A DNA stretch of 64,000 nt from Trichomonas vaginalis G3 (GCF_026262505.1 NC_067208.1:9309962-9373961), one strand, 5' to 3'. Shown: positions 33,601-44,058, counted from the stretch's first letter. Program-made: numbers and translations. Notes: generated from the sequence alone by a model not told the origin.

Positions 33601-36600
33601 TCGATATGATCATATCAGATGATGAGATTCTCGATATGATTATATGTGATGATGAGATTCTCGATATCATCATATCAGATGATGAGATTCTCGATATGAT
33701 CATATTAGTTGAATGGATTCTCGATATGATCATATCAGATGATGAGATTCTCGATATGATGATATAGGATCTTAGGATTCTCGATATGATGATATCAAAT
33801 GATGGCTTTCCCGATATGATCATATTTGATGATGAGATTCTCGATATGATAATATCAGATGAATGGATTCTCGATGTGATCATATTTGATGATGAGATTC
33901 TCGATATGATGATATCAGATGATGAGATTCTCGATATGATCATATCAGATGATGAGATTCTCGATATGATGATATCAGATGATGAGATTCTCGATATGAT
34001 GATATCAGATGATGAGATTCTCGATATGATGATATCAGATGAATGGATTCTCGATATGATCATATCAGATGATGAGATTCTCGATATGATCATATCAGAT
34101 GAATGGATTCTCGATATGATCATATCAGATGAATGGATTCTCGATATGATCATATCAGATGATGAGATTCTCGATATGATCATATCAAATGATGGCTTTC
34201 CCGATATGATCATATTTGATGATGAGATTCTCGATATGATGATATCAGATGAATGGATTCTCGATGTGATCATATTTGATGATGAGATTCTCGATATGAT
34301 CATATCAGATGATGAGATTCTCGATATGATGATATCAGATGATGAGATTCTCGATATGATGATATCAGATGAATGGATTCTCGATATGATGATATCAGAT
34401 GAATGGATTCTCGATATGATCATATCAGATGATGAGATTCTCGATATGATCATATTAGTTGAATGGATTCTCGATATGATGATATCAGATGATGAGATTC
34501 TCGATATGATCATATCAGATGATGAGATTCTCGATATGATCATATCAGATGATGAGATTCTCGATATGATGATATCAGATGAATGGATTCTCGATATGAT
34601 GATATCAGATGAATGGATTCTCGATGTGATCATATTTGATGATGAGATTCTCGATATGATGATATCAGATGATGAGATTCTCGATATGATGATATCAGAT
34701 GATGAGATTCTCGATATGATGATATCAGATGATGAGATTCTCGATATGATGATATCAGATGAATGGATTCTCGATGTGATCATATCAGATGATGAGATTC
34801 TCGATATGATGATATCAGATGAATGGATTCTCGATATGATCATATTAGTTGAATGGATTCTCGATATGATGATATCAGATGAATGGATTCTCGATATGAT
34901 CATATCAGATGAATGGATTCTCGATATGATCATATCAGATGATGAGATTCTCGATATGATCATATCAGATGATGAGATTCTCGATATGATCATATTAGTT
35001 GAATGGATTCTCGATATGATCATATCAGATGATGAGATTCTCGATATGATGATATCAGATGATGAGATTCTCGATATGATGATATCAGATGATGAGATTC
35101 TCGATATGATGATATCAGATGAATGGATTCTCGATATGATGATATCAGATGAATGGATTCTCGATATGATCATATCAGATGATGAGATTCTCGATATGAT
35201 GATATCAGATGAATGGATTCTCGATATGATCATATCAGATGATGAGATTCTCGATATGATCATATTAGTTGAATGGATTCTCGATATGATCATATCAGAT
35301 GATGAGATTCTCGATATGATCATATTAGTTGAATGGATTCTCGATATGATCATATCAGATGATGAGATTCTCGATATGATGATATCAGATGAATGGATTT
35401 CGATATGATGATATCAGATGATGGATTCTCGATATGATGATATCAGATGATGGATTCTCGATATGATCATATTTGATGATGAGATTCTCGATATGATCAT
35501 ATCAGATGATGAGATTCTCGATATGATCATATCAGATGATGAGATTCTCGATATGATGATATCAGATGAATGGATTCTCGATATGATGATATCAGATGAA
35601 TGGATTCTCGATATGATCATATCAGATGATGAGATTCTCGATATGATCATATTAGTGAATGGATTCTCGATATGATCATATCAGATGATGAGATTCTCGA
35701 TATGATCATATCAGATGAATGGATTCTCGATATGATGATATCAGATGAATGGATTCTCGATATGATCATATCAGATGATGAGATTCTCGATATGATCATA
35801 TTAGTGAATGGATTCTCGATATGATCATATCAGATGATGAGATTCTCGATATGATCATATTAGTGAATGGATTCTCGATATGATCATATCAGATGATGAG
35901 ATTCTCGATATGATGATATCAGATGAATGGATTTTCGATATGATGATATCAGATGAATGGATTCTCGATATGATGATATCAAATGATGGCTTTCCCGATA
36001 TGATCATATTTGATGATGAGATTCTCGATATGATCATATCAGATGATGAGATTCTCGATATGATCATATCAGATGATGAGATTCTCGATATGATGATATC
36101 AGATGAATGGATTCTCGATATGATGATATCAGATGAATGGATTCTCGATATGATCATATCAGATGATGAGATTCTCGATATGATCATATTAGTTGAATGG
36201 ATTCTCGATATGATCATATCAGATGATGAGATTCTCGATATGATGATATCAGATGAATGGATTCTCGATATGATGATATCAGATGAATGGATTCTCGATA
36301 TGATCATATCAGATGATGAGATTCTCGATATGATCATATTAGTTGAATGGATTCTCGATATGATCATATCAGATGATGAGATTCTCGATATGATGATATC
36401 AGATGAATGGATTTTCGATATGATGATATCAGATGAATGGATTCTCGATATGATGATATCAAATGATGGCTTTCCCGATATGATCATATTTGATGATGAG
36501 ATTCTCGATATGATCATATCAGATGATGAGATTCTCGATATGATCATATCAGATGATGAGATTCTCGATATGATGATATCAGATGAATGGATTCTCGATA

Positions 36601-37250
36601 TGATGATATCAGATGAATGGATTCTCGATATGATCATATCAGATGATGAGATTCTCGATATGATCATATTAGTTGAATGGATTCTCGATATGATCATATC
36701 AGATGATGAGATTCTCGATATGATGATATCAGATGAATGGATTCTCGATATGATGATATCAGATGAATGGATTCTCGATATGATCATATCAGATGATGAG
36801 ATTCTCGATATGATGATATCAGATGAATGGATTCTCGATATGATCATATCAGATGATGAGATTCTCGATATGATCATATTAGTTGAATGGATTCTCGATA
36901 TGATCATATCAGATGATGAGATTCTCGATATGATCATATCAGATGAATGGATTCTCGATATGATGATATCAGATGAATGGATTCTCGATATGATGATATC
37001 AAATGATGGCTTTCCCGATATGATCATATTTGATGATGAGATTCTCGATATGATCATATCAGATGATGAGATTCTCGATATGATCATATCAGATGAATGG
37101 ATTCTCGATATGATGATATCAGATGATGAGATTCTCGATATGATCATATCAGATGAATGGATTCTCGATATGATCATATTCGTTGAATGGATTCTCGATA
37201 TGGTGATATCAAATGAATGGCTTTCTCTATATGTTGATATCAGATGATTA
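20046..37250. repeat. Homogenised 30-bp satellite, about 570 monomers
   Basis: A 17.2-kb head-to-tail array of a 30-bp monomer. Main types are ATGATATCAGATGAATGG-, ATCATATCAGATGATGAG- and ATCATATTAGTTGAATGG-, each ending ATTCTCGATATG; rarer types carry GGCTTTCCC, AGGATCTTAGG or GTGATGATGAG. Junctions create the palindromes ATATGATCATAT and TGATATCA. The 30-bp phase is unbroken from 20,046 to about 27,795, then broken in islands (27.8-29.4, 30.5-30.6, 31.4-32.1, 32.7-33.1 and 35.4-35.9 kb). One frame is open on each strand, giving decapeptide repeats (MMISDEWILD on plus, MIISRISSSD on minus). I read this as satellite DNA, not a gene, though the long minus frame deserves a check. Confidence 0.95.
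35880..37200. repeat. 480-540-bp higher-order repeat in satellite
   Basis: Blocks of 16 monomers recur with the same order of variants. The rare ATTTTCGATA variant appears at about 35,931 and again exactly 480 bp later at 36,411. The CAAATGATGGCTTTCCC monomer recurs at 35,979, 36,459 and 36,999 (480 then 540 bp). The third copy has two extra monomers. This is a classic higher-order repeat produced by unequal exchange. Confidence 0.85.
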
Positions 37251-37313
37251 GATTCTGAATTTCAGGATTTCACATGATTATATCTCATTCTAATATCCTT
37301 GATTTGATATTAA

Positions 37314-38690
37314 TTAATCAATGCTTTGCGAATTAATTCTACTTTGCTTTTCATTCAATCTTCTCTCTTCCTCTTCGATTTCTTCTCTTTTATTTGGTTT
37401 CTTCTTTGGTTTATCTCTTTTTTCATCACTCTTCTGGGCTTTTTTCATGTCTTCGATGTCCATTTTGTTTATTGGTGGGTTGCGTTCTTTGTACAATTTG
37501 CAGTTTTGTTTTAATTCATGTGCCAACTCTTCACTAATTGGATGCAAAGGAAGTGACGCCGTTTTCTCTTTTGTCGGGGGCTGCTTTTGGATTTCTTCAA
37601 CAAACCTTTGATCAAGAATCTGGATGAATATCTTCTTTTTTCTTGCTCGCTATCTTCTAATTTGTGGTAATTAGTGTTGTTTTTTGTTAACAGTTTAGCG
37701 GGGTTATAAGGTAAATAACCACAGGAAGCAAATGCATTGAAAGCTGATTTGCCATCAACAACTTTCGTAATTGCCTCATGCGCGGTTTCGATTACCATAG
37801 CTTTTAATGTTGCTTGATCAGGCTCGCTTTTGTGTGCTTCTTTAAACTCTCTTATTTCCGTTCTCAAATTTTTTATAAATTGATCTTTGAACGGTTTTGA
37901 CATCACCACATCATGCGGTTGGCATGATGCGGTGCATTTTCCTGGATATGTCAAAACGTCGATATTGTTTTTTTGTAAATATATGAGACTATTCGCGTTT
38001 TCTCTGGTGTAATGAGAATCTATTAATAGGAGAATTTTCCTATTAATATCGTCATTTCGTAATTCGATATTAATTTTTCCGACCAATAAATGACACCATG
38101 TCAGAAATATGGCATCATTCATATATCCATTGTCAGAAGAATTCAAATAGATTCGACCTTGGACGATATCCTTGAGATTCTTGTCTAAGGTTGAAGATTT
38201 GGATACCACAATTACTGATGGTCCAAGCCAGCCATTTGCCGCAAAGCACACCATAATCGATATGTGGTCTTCGTCATTCCCATAGATTTCTTCTTTTGGT
38301 GCATCTTTGGCGCGGCAAACCACATATCGATTACTTCCTTTGTATTTTATTGCAGACTCGTCTGCATTTATTATGGAAGATGAGCGTCCATTGACAATAG
38401 ATTTTATGATTTGGCCGATTTGAAGCGACCATCTCAAAAGTGTGTTTTGGGTACATGCTTTTAATCGGTCGTAATCAACTTTATCTGAGGATTTAACCAC
38501 AAAATCATATTTTGTGATAAATTTTTGCCTGATATAATTTTCAATTGTAGTTGGGTCGGTTTCTGTAAAGTGTTTTTTAAACCATTCAAGTTTATCAATT
38601 TTGAGAATTTGGCAGTAATATCTCGCTCTGATTTTAAATTCATTTAGAAACTGAATGGCTTTTTCAGTGACCTCACTAATTGAAAAAAAA
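37314..38690 (-). pseudogene. pogo-like transposase (DDE_1 superfamily), frameshifted
   Basis: A transposase with the DDE_1 catalytic core: IINADESAI (first Asp), ILLLIDSHYTRENAN (second Asp) and YPGKCTASCQPHDVVMSKPF (third, the usual QPxD), then CGYLPYNPAKLL, the typical end of pogo/Tigger cores. The frame is open upstream of the first usable start back to about 38,690, adding a helical segment (EKAIQFLNEFKIRARYYCQI) likely to be DNA-binding. Downstream, the frame with a natural Lys/Glu-rich tail (QKQPPTKEKTASLPLHPISE, 37,314 onward) is minus one relative to the core, changing at an A6 run near 37,640. Decay or a homopolymer sequence error would both explain that. Confidence 0.75.
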
Positions 38691-39773
38691 TATCCCGTTT
38701 GACATTTTTTCTATCATATGATTGGCTAAAAAATTTTGAACTCCAGTGGACAAGCATGCAATTCTATCGTTCGATGTTGCATCAATGTTGTATATTTCTC
38801 CAACAAGCGAAAATTTTAAACAATTTCCAATACGATCTTTATTGACATTTTCATGAACTTTAACTAAAGTGCAATTTTCATCACTAAGTGTTTCAATGAG
38901 ATTTGGAATAGAAACTTGGTCCTGTAAAATTATTGATGTGACAATAATTTGATTAATTAGCAAATGAGAATTAAAAATTACACATTCAGTCAGAAATTGT
39001 GATGTTATTTCAGATAGTTCTGTAATATTCAACATTGTTTTAATTATTTTGTTGCAAGTTTCAATTTTTTTAAAAATTAGTTGCGAATAATTTTTAAATT
39101 GATATTTTGGGCTCCACCAAATTGGAGTTTCTGCGATTTCTTGCATTTGTAAAACATTGAGATTTGGCTTTAGTAATCTGAATTCGACATTGTAAAATTC
39201 GAAGGGAATCGTTGTAATTTGATGATAAAATGGTGATTTTAGACCTAAATTTAAATTTCTTAAGTTGTATAATGATTTTTGATCCAGATAAACCACTGCC
39301 TTTTGATATTTTTTTAATATTTGTTTTGCAACTTCTTTTTGCGTTAAATTGGTATCATTTAAAGGCTGATTATTCGAAGTTTGATTTGAATTGAAAATTG
39401 ATTTAATTCTGTGTCCATAATAATTTATCACTGTATAATCAATCGTTGAGCCTGGGATGAGATCTTCAAGTTGAATAATTTCGTATTCCTGTCCAATGAA
39501 TCTGTTGGTATCATTGTATTCTTTTTTTGGACTGACTTTAAATCTTTTTCTTTGTTTCTTTTGAGTGATAATTTTAAATGCAAATCCATCAATTGTTTTC
39601 AATTCTTCTATTTCAATGTGTGTTTCGTTTATAATTGTATTTTCACCATTAGTTTCATTGTTTTGATGTGCTGAATTATCGTTAAAATCTTGATCCGGTA
39701 TAGAACCCTCATTGGTAAAAATATTATCTACTACACTTTGTAATAAATTTTTTGTTTTTTGATGTTGCTCCAT
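38676..39773 (-). CDS. Unknown ORF upstream of pogo-like transposase (365 aa)
   Basis: A 365-residue protein on the same strand as the transposase, ending at a run of eight T (codons ATA TTT TTT TTC AAT TAG). The transposase frame is already open at that run in the plus-one frame. The first 75 residues are polar and acidic, residues 80-90 are basic (KKQRKRFKVSPKK), and the rest looks helical (KEVAKQILKKYQKAVVYLDQ; SHLLINQIIVTSIILQDQVS). I recognise no family. It could be the transposase N-terminal part, joined by slippage, by one lost T, or after correction of the sequence. Confidence 0.5.
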   Translation of the reverse strand: MEQHQKTKNLLQSVVDNIFTNEGSIPDQDFNDNSAHQNNETNGENTIINETHIEIEELKTIDGFAFKIITQKKQRKRFKVSPKKEYNDTNRFIGQEYEIIQLEDLIPGSTIDYTVINYYGHRIKSIFNSNQTSNNQPLNDTNLTQKEVAKQILKKYQKAVVYLDQKSLYNLRNLNLGLKSPFYHQITTIPFEFYNVEFRLLKPNLNVLQMQEIAETPIWWSPKYQFKNYSQLIFKKIETCNKIIKTMLNITELSEITSQFLTECVIFNSHLLINQIIVTSIILQDQVSIPNLIETLSDENCTLVKVHENVNKDRIGNCLKFSLVGEIYNIDATSNDRIACLSTGVQNFLANHMIEKMSNGIFFFN

Positions 39774-39850
39774 ATATTGTAAGATTTTATTGCAATTTTT
39801 AAGCGCGCTTGAACAGTTAAATTTTCTGGTACTCCTGATAACATGACTTT

Positions 39851-40207
39851 TCTTGGAGGAGATTTTTTTTCATCAATGTGTGTGTTTGGAGTTTATTTAG
39901 ATAAATTAATTTAGGGTACTTATCCGGCCAAATTAACATTTAAAATTTTTATAACAAATATTAAAATTTCTCATGATGATATTTGTATATTTTTATATAT
40001 ATTGTATAGAAGATTATTAAAGTTTTAGTGGATCATAATATTTTAATAGAATCTCTCTTTATTAGTGTGGGGAACAAATTTTTGATTTTTGATAAATTTT
40101 CCTTCCAAGAGAAATTTGTGGCTCTGATGCATTATACCATGGCCCGAAGCCTCAGAGATTAAACAATCCAAAGAATTCGATAGGCCTGAGAAATTAAACG
40201 CAAAAAG
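39851..40207. other. Gene-free stretch
   Basis: AT-rich, with no supported gene. A short imperfect inverted repeat (CTCTGA near 40,121 with TCAGAG near 40,154) precedes the hairpin group at 40,208. Confidence 0.5.
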
Positions 40208-40567
40208 AGTCCAAGTGAGGGAAATTAAAATTCCCCTCACTTGGACTTTTCATATATAGAGAAATTCCAGATATGATTTGCAAATGCAAATAGATACAAC
40301 ATATGTAGTATTATCATTGTATGCAAGTGCGTTCCTGATTGGACAACAACATGATGTTATTTTCAATAAAACATCAACGAACTTTCCCTTTCAAAAAAAC
40401 TAATGATAAAAGTTAGTTTTTTTTATTTGGAAAAAGCAGGGTTTTCATCAGGAGGACTCCGCGCGAAGCGCAGGAGTCCTCCTGATGAAAACCCTGCAAT
40501 CCATTCTTGTTATAAAATCAATTAAAAAAATGATCCAAGTAAGGGGAATTATAATTCCCTCACTTGA
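40208..40567. repeat. Group of four hairpins, one with a 25-bp perfect stem
   Basis: Four inverted repeats in 360 bp. (1) 40,208-40,221 with 40,234-40,247, a 14-bp stem around TCCAAGTGAGG. (2) 40,393-40,403 with 40,414-40,424, AAAAAAACTAA and its complement. (3) 40,436-40,460 with 40,473-40,497, a perfect 25-bp stem with loop GCGCGAAGCGCA, which itself can pair. (4) About 40,534-40,567, an imperfect relative of hairpin 1 (AAGTAAGGGG...CCCTCACTT). Hairpins 1 and 4 are paralogous and bracket the other two. Confidence 0.85.
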
Positions 40568-41158
40568 ACTTTACTCGATTAAACGCTCTAATTCCTTCTA
40601 CTGATTCGTAAGATTGGGAGCTATGGTGATCCTCAAGCGAATAAAAACATCACTGCTCTTCTGAACAACTATGGCTCAAAAGGAAAATACTTATATTGAT
40701 AGGTATTCAGGAGCTCCAAGGTCCCTTTGCGCAATTATTGTTAGCTATTGAACTCCTGGAAATATCAAAAAATATGGTTTACAATATGAGCGATTGACTT
40801 TGGAGCAATTCTATACACTTCACATACTTATGCTCCACTTATATTGTGAAATTTTAAAGTTGCTTAGATATTTCTAATTGGTAAGCCAAAGAATGGAAGA
40901 TAAAGTTCAATCCCCACATCTTGATGAAAAAATTACATGATTTTTCACTCACTTTATCACGTGGTAGTGTCATTCATAACATAATGCCTTTGCTGAAGTT
41001 TTAAATGATGCAAATACTTCAATATACCAAGGAATTATATTTTTTTTAATTATAAATAACTTCATTGCAATCGATGAACATATTACTGCTGTTAATATCT
41101 AGATAATATCAAATGGAGTGATAATTTTCGTTAAAAAAATTGGGAAACGAGTAGGGGT
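40568..41158. other. Gene-free stretch
   Basis: No open frame of note. A GGAGCTCCAAGG word near 40,709 resembles the GGAGCTCC hairpins at 52.7-53.0 kb but is unpaired here. Nothing else is recognised. Confidence 0.5.
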
Positions 41159-41298
41159 AATTTTAGCTAAAAGTGACACACCTGTAAAAAGTGACACACC
41201 CGTGAAGGGTGTGATTACCGATCGGTAATTTCGACAGTTTAGAATTTAAAATTTTTTATGGAACTGTTGCGAGTTTCATAAAGAATTTAAGGAATATA

Positions 41299-41424
41299 AG
41301 CAAAGATTTGAATCAAAATCTTAGACCTAAGCCGCTCGATTCGCTCGCGGCTTCCGCGAATTACAGATCAGCAAAGATTTGAATCAAAATCTTCGAACTA
41401 AGCCGATCGCTTCGCTCGCGGCTT
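41299..41424. repeat. Two copies of a 71-bp-period repeat
   Basis: AGCAAAGATTTGAATCAAAA starts at 41,299 and 41,370; both copies run into AAGCCG...TTCGCTCGCGGCTT. The GC-rich ends (AGCCG/CGGCT) can pair within each copy. Confidence 0.8.
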
Positions 41425-41796
41425 TCTTTATTATTTTAAATTTGCATATTTCCATCAAAAGTTCATAAGGTAAAAAATTTCGTTTATATTATTGCAAAAT
41501 AAAATCTTCATTATCAAAATAATATTAAATGATAATATAATATAATTTATAAACAACTATTATTTAATAAAGTTTAATTGCCAAGGTTCATCTATTTTTT
41601 GATTTTTAATGTTTTATGAATTTTATTTATCATGTATATATCTAATGAAGATTATATATGTAGAAGATAAGTACTTAATATGTACGTAAATTTTAATGAA
41701 ATTTATACAACATTATAAAAATTTATGAATAAAAACTTGATATAAAATAACATTTTTATTTTTACTAAGAAAAAAAGGTTTTTGATAATAAATTTA

Positions 41797-42148
41797 TTTT
41801 ATTTCGAAAAAGTAGCAATAATCGTAAAAGGGTATTGATAGGCTTGCTAAAGTAACTAATTTTAGCTGTCAAATACTTTTGTATTTTGAAGTAAATTAGT
41901 ATAAATTTGTTTTTACTTTTATTTCGAAAAAGTAACAATAATCGTAAAAGGGTATTGATAGGCTTGCTAAAGTAACTAATTTTAGCTGTCAAATACTTTT
42001 GTATTTTGAAGTAAATTAGTATAAATTTGTTTTTACTTTTATTTCGAAAAAGTAACAATAATCGTAAAAGGGTATTGATAGGCTTGCTAAAGTAACTAAT
42101 TTTAGCTGTCAAATACTTTTGTATTTTGAAGTAAATTAGTATAAATTT
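41797..42148. repeat. 120-bp tandem repeat, three copies
   Basis: Three consecutive units of exactly 120 bp, nearly identical (first copy has AGTAGCAATA, the others AGTAACAATA). An open minus-strand frame across it is a by-product of the period being divisible by three. Confidence 0.95.
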
Positions 42149-42190
42149 GATATTATTTTAACTCCCTTTGAAAACCTCAATTTTCCATAC

Positions 42191-42252
42191 AGAGGGAACG
42201 GGAATAGCATCCAATATTCCCTGAGAATGGTTGCGCATTCTCAGTTCCCTCT
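42191..42252. repeat. T-shaped (three-way) palindrome
   Basis: An outer stem AGAGGGAAC (42,191-42,199) with GTTCCCTCT (42,244-42,252) encloses two hairpins and nothing else: GGGAATA (42,200-42,206) with TATTCCC (42,215-42,221), loop 8; and TGAGAATG (42,222-42,229) with CATTCTCA (42,236-42,243), loop 6. All three stems are perfect and no base at the junction is unpaired. The fold has the geometry of parvovirus terminal hairpins. Confidence 0.85.
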
Positions 42253-42346
42253 ATATTTCGAACGAAGCTCTCATCGGTCTTTTTTTTAATACTAAACGTT
42301 TTTTTCACTGTCACTTTTAGCTAAAATTTGGGTTTGCCGTAGATAA

Positions 42347-42871
42347 TTAAGGGAGGCTTCCGACCAGAAAGTCCTCTCAATTTTTGTGATGTTTACACCA
42401 AAAGTGAGATTCGTTAAGCGTTTTTCTCGTTGAATATTGAGTTTCCCGGATTTTAAGTTATTCATAAAGCTTCTCTATATTATACCCTATCTACTGATAT
42501 GATTATTTTTGAAAAATCTCTTAAATCGACCTGCACTGAATTTTTTAGGGAAAATTCGAAATTTTATAGGCGTTTTCTGTAACGTTTTTTACGGAATAAA
42601 ATCCGAAAAATAATTTTTTGAAGAATCATTTGGGTAGAATACTTATCGAAAATTATATTTATTATAATTTTGGTCGATAAAAATAAGCGGATTCAAAACT
42701 GGCAAAAACCCTTTCGGCAATTTGTGGACGATTCCGAACCCCCTCATTTTTGAAATTTAATAAGAAAAATAGAATCTTTATTAAATATAGATTTTAAAAA
42801 ACTTGGTTATAAATTACGAAATTTTCTCACTTGGGCTAAAAAGTGACAATTTGGTCGGAAGCCACCCTTAA
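42347..42871. repeat. 525-bp segment bounded by 20-bp inverted repeats
   Basis: TTAAGGGAGGCTTCCGACCA (42,347-42,366) matches the reverse complement of 42,852-42,871 at 19 of 20 positions. It lies directly beside the 1.17-kb element. There is no coding. It may be another small non-autonomous element, or a remnant into which the neighbour inserted. Confidence 0.5.
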
Positions 42872-43443
42872 ATCTGATGGACATTATTAAATTTGCTTTT
42901 TAATCAAATAAATATAATCGAAATAGGTAGTATATACGGGTTTGATTATGATTTTAAGAAATTATATATTTATTTTAGTTTTTTATTGAATTTGTAGTAG
43001 TCAACAATATAATACATATTATGTTAAATATTTTCAAAGTATAAGATACGGTTTTTTTATCAGGAAAAAAAAATAATTTGTGAGAATACTGCATTTTTAT
43101 GTGAAGTGATCAATTTTTGTGCAGAAAAATAGAATTAATAACGAGAGTCATAGACAACATATGAGTGTACCAATGCTATAGCAGGGCAACAGTGTAAATC
43201 TGAAATAAAGGATATTGGATCGAGATTACAAAATAATAATTCCGTGACAATAGGATAAAAGGGATGCTAGCATAAAAGGTAGGTCAGAATATAAAATATT
43301 TATGATGATACATAAGAAATTTTTAATGAAATCAAAGTGTAAATACAATTTACATTTAATATTGACTGAAATTATGGAAGAAGGATAGTATTATTAGTTA
43401 CAAATAATGTTTTATTAATGAGTGAATTATAAAAGTTAATAAA
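42872..43443. other. Gene-free stretch
   Basis: AT-rich DNA without supported genes or repeats. Confidence 0.5.
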
Positions 43444-43665
43444 TTCCGCATTCAAGTTATGAATGCCGAACATTGTGCCATTCCTGGTCATTTGCTCATG
43501 CAGTGTCCCAGGGATGGCACTGAAAGAGCGACAAGAGTGTCATAAACACTCTTGTCGCTCAAAGTTCCGCATTCAAGTTATGAATGCGGAACATTGTGCC
43601 ATTCCTGGTCATTTGCTCATGCAGTGTCCCAGGGATGGCACTGAAAGAGCGACAAGAGTGTCACC
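43444..43665. repeat. 121-bp duplicated unit made of hairpins
   Basis: Two copies start at 43,444 and 43,565. In the second copy TTCCGCATTCA pairs with TGAATGCGGAA (43,565-43,591), and GTGCCATTCCTGG (43,596-43,608) pairs with CCAGGGATGGCAC (43,629-43,641). Between the copies lies a perfect 15-bp stem, GAGCGACAAGAGTGT (43,526-43,540) with 43,546-43,560. Nearly all bases fall in stems or loops, as in the larger hairpin arrays further right. Confidence 0.85.
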
Positions 43666-44058
43666 CTTACTATTCTCACTTAAATTTCCACAATCAATTA
43701 TAATTTATTAATATTATATTAAAATTACTTATTTGTTTTTCAATATCAATAAAAATATTAATATATACATTAAACACATACTTATTTCTATCATAAATCT
43801 CCATATCACTCATTTCTTATTTAATTTTAAATTATTATATTATACAGAACGACGTAATTCAACAATATGTTCTCTAATCATTCATAAAAACTGAAAAGAA
43901 ATCATCTGTCAATCAAGTTGTTCAAAGTCGCTCAATCACAATAAGATTTTCAAATTCACTTGACTTTACTTTGAGTTATTTTATATATTTTGTTATAATT
44001 AATATATTATCATTATTATTCATGATTTCATTAAAGTCTGTTATTTACGTTAATTTTC
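43666..44058. other. AT-rich intergenic
   Basis: Upstream region of the gene at 44,059. Nothing specific is recognised. Confidence 0.5.

Larger units (their letters stand above)
37314..39850 (-). mobile_element. pogo/Tigger-like DDE DNA transposon
   Basis: A Tc1/mariner-superfamily, pogo-type element directly at the right edge of the satellite. It comprises an upstream unknown ORF (38,676-39,773) and a DDE transposase (37,314-38,690) on the same strand. I could not find terminal inverted repeats or a TA duplication, so the limits are set by coding sequence. A second coding-like stretch (PPRKVMLSGVPENLTVQARL) precedes the first ATG in another frame up to about 39,870, so the 5' end may be damaged. 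Confidence 0.7.
41159..42328. mobile_element. 1.17-kb palindrome-rich element with 20-bp terminal inverted repeats
   Basis: AATTTTAGCTAAAAGTGACA at 41,159-41,178 is exactly the reverse complement of 42,309-42,328. Inside are a CACACCC-GTGA-GGGTGTG-type hairpin and the perfect palindrome ATTACCGATCGGTAAT (about 41,214-41,229), a 71-bp direct repeat (41,299-41,424), a 120-bp triplication (41,797-42,148) and a T-shaped palindrome (42,191-42,252). There is no coding capacity. It is probably a non-autonomous element; no target duplication could be assigned. Confidence 0.5.

Noticed and set aside
20368-37247. Many plus-strand open frames of the MMISDEWILD type in the satellite
   Set aside because: They are by-products of a 30-bp tandem repeat whose period keeps frame. 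They start and stop only at monomer variants with stops.
18690-37250. CRISPR-like regular repeats
   Set aside because: There are no unique spacers; monomers are head to tail with no spacer, and the context is eukaryotic.
37314-37547. Separate 77-codon gene at the satellite edge
   Set aside because: It reads better as the Lys/Glu-rich tail of the pogo-like transposase in a shifted frame.
41765-42112. 115-codon minus-strand frame with repeated TAKISYFSKPINTLL
   Set aside because: It is only the 120-bp triplication read in frame; no leader or family.
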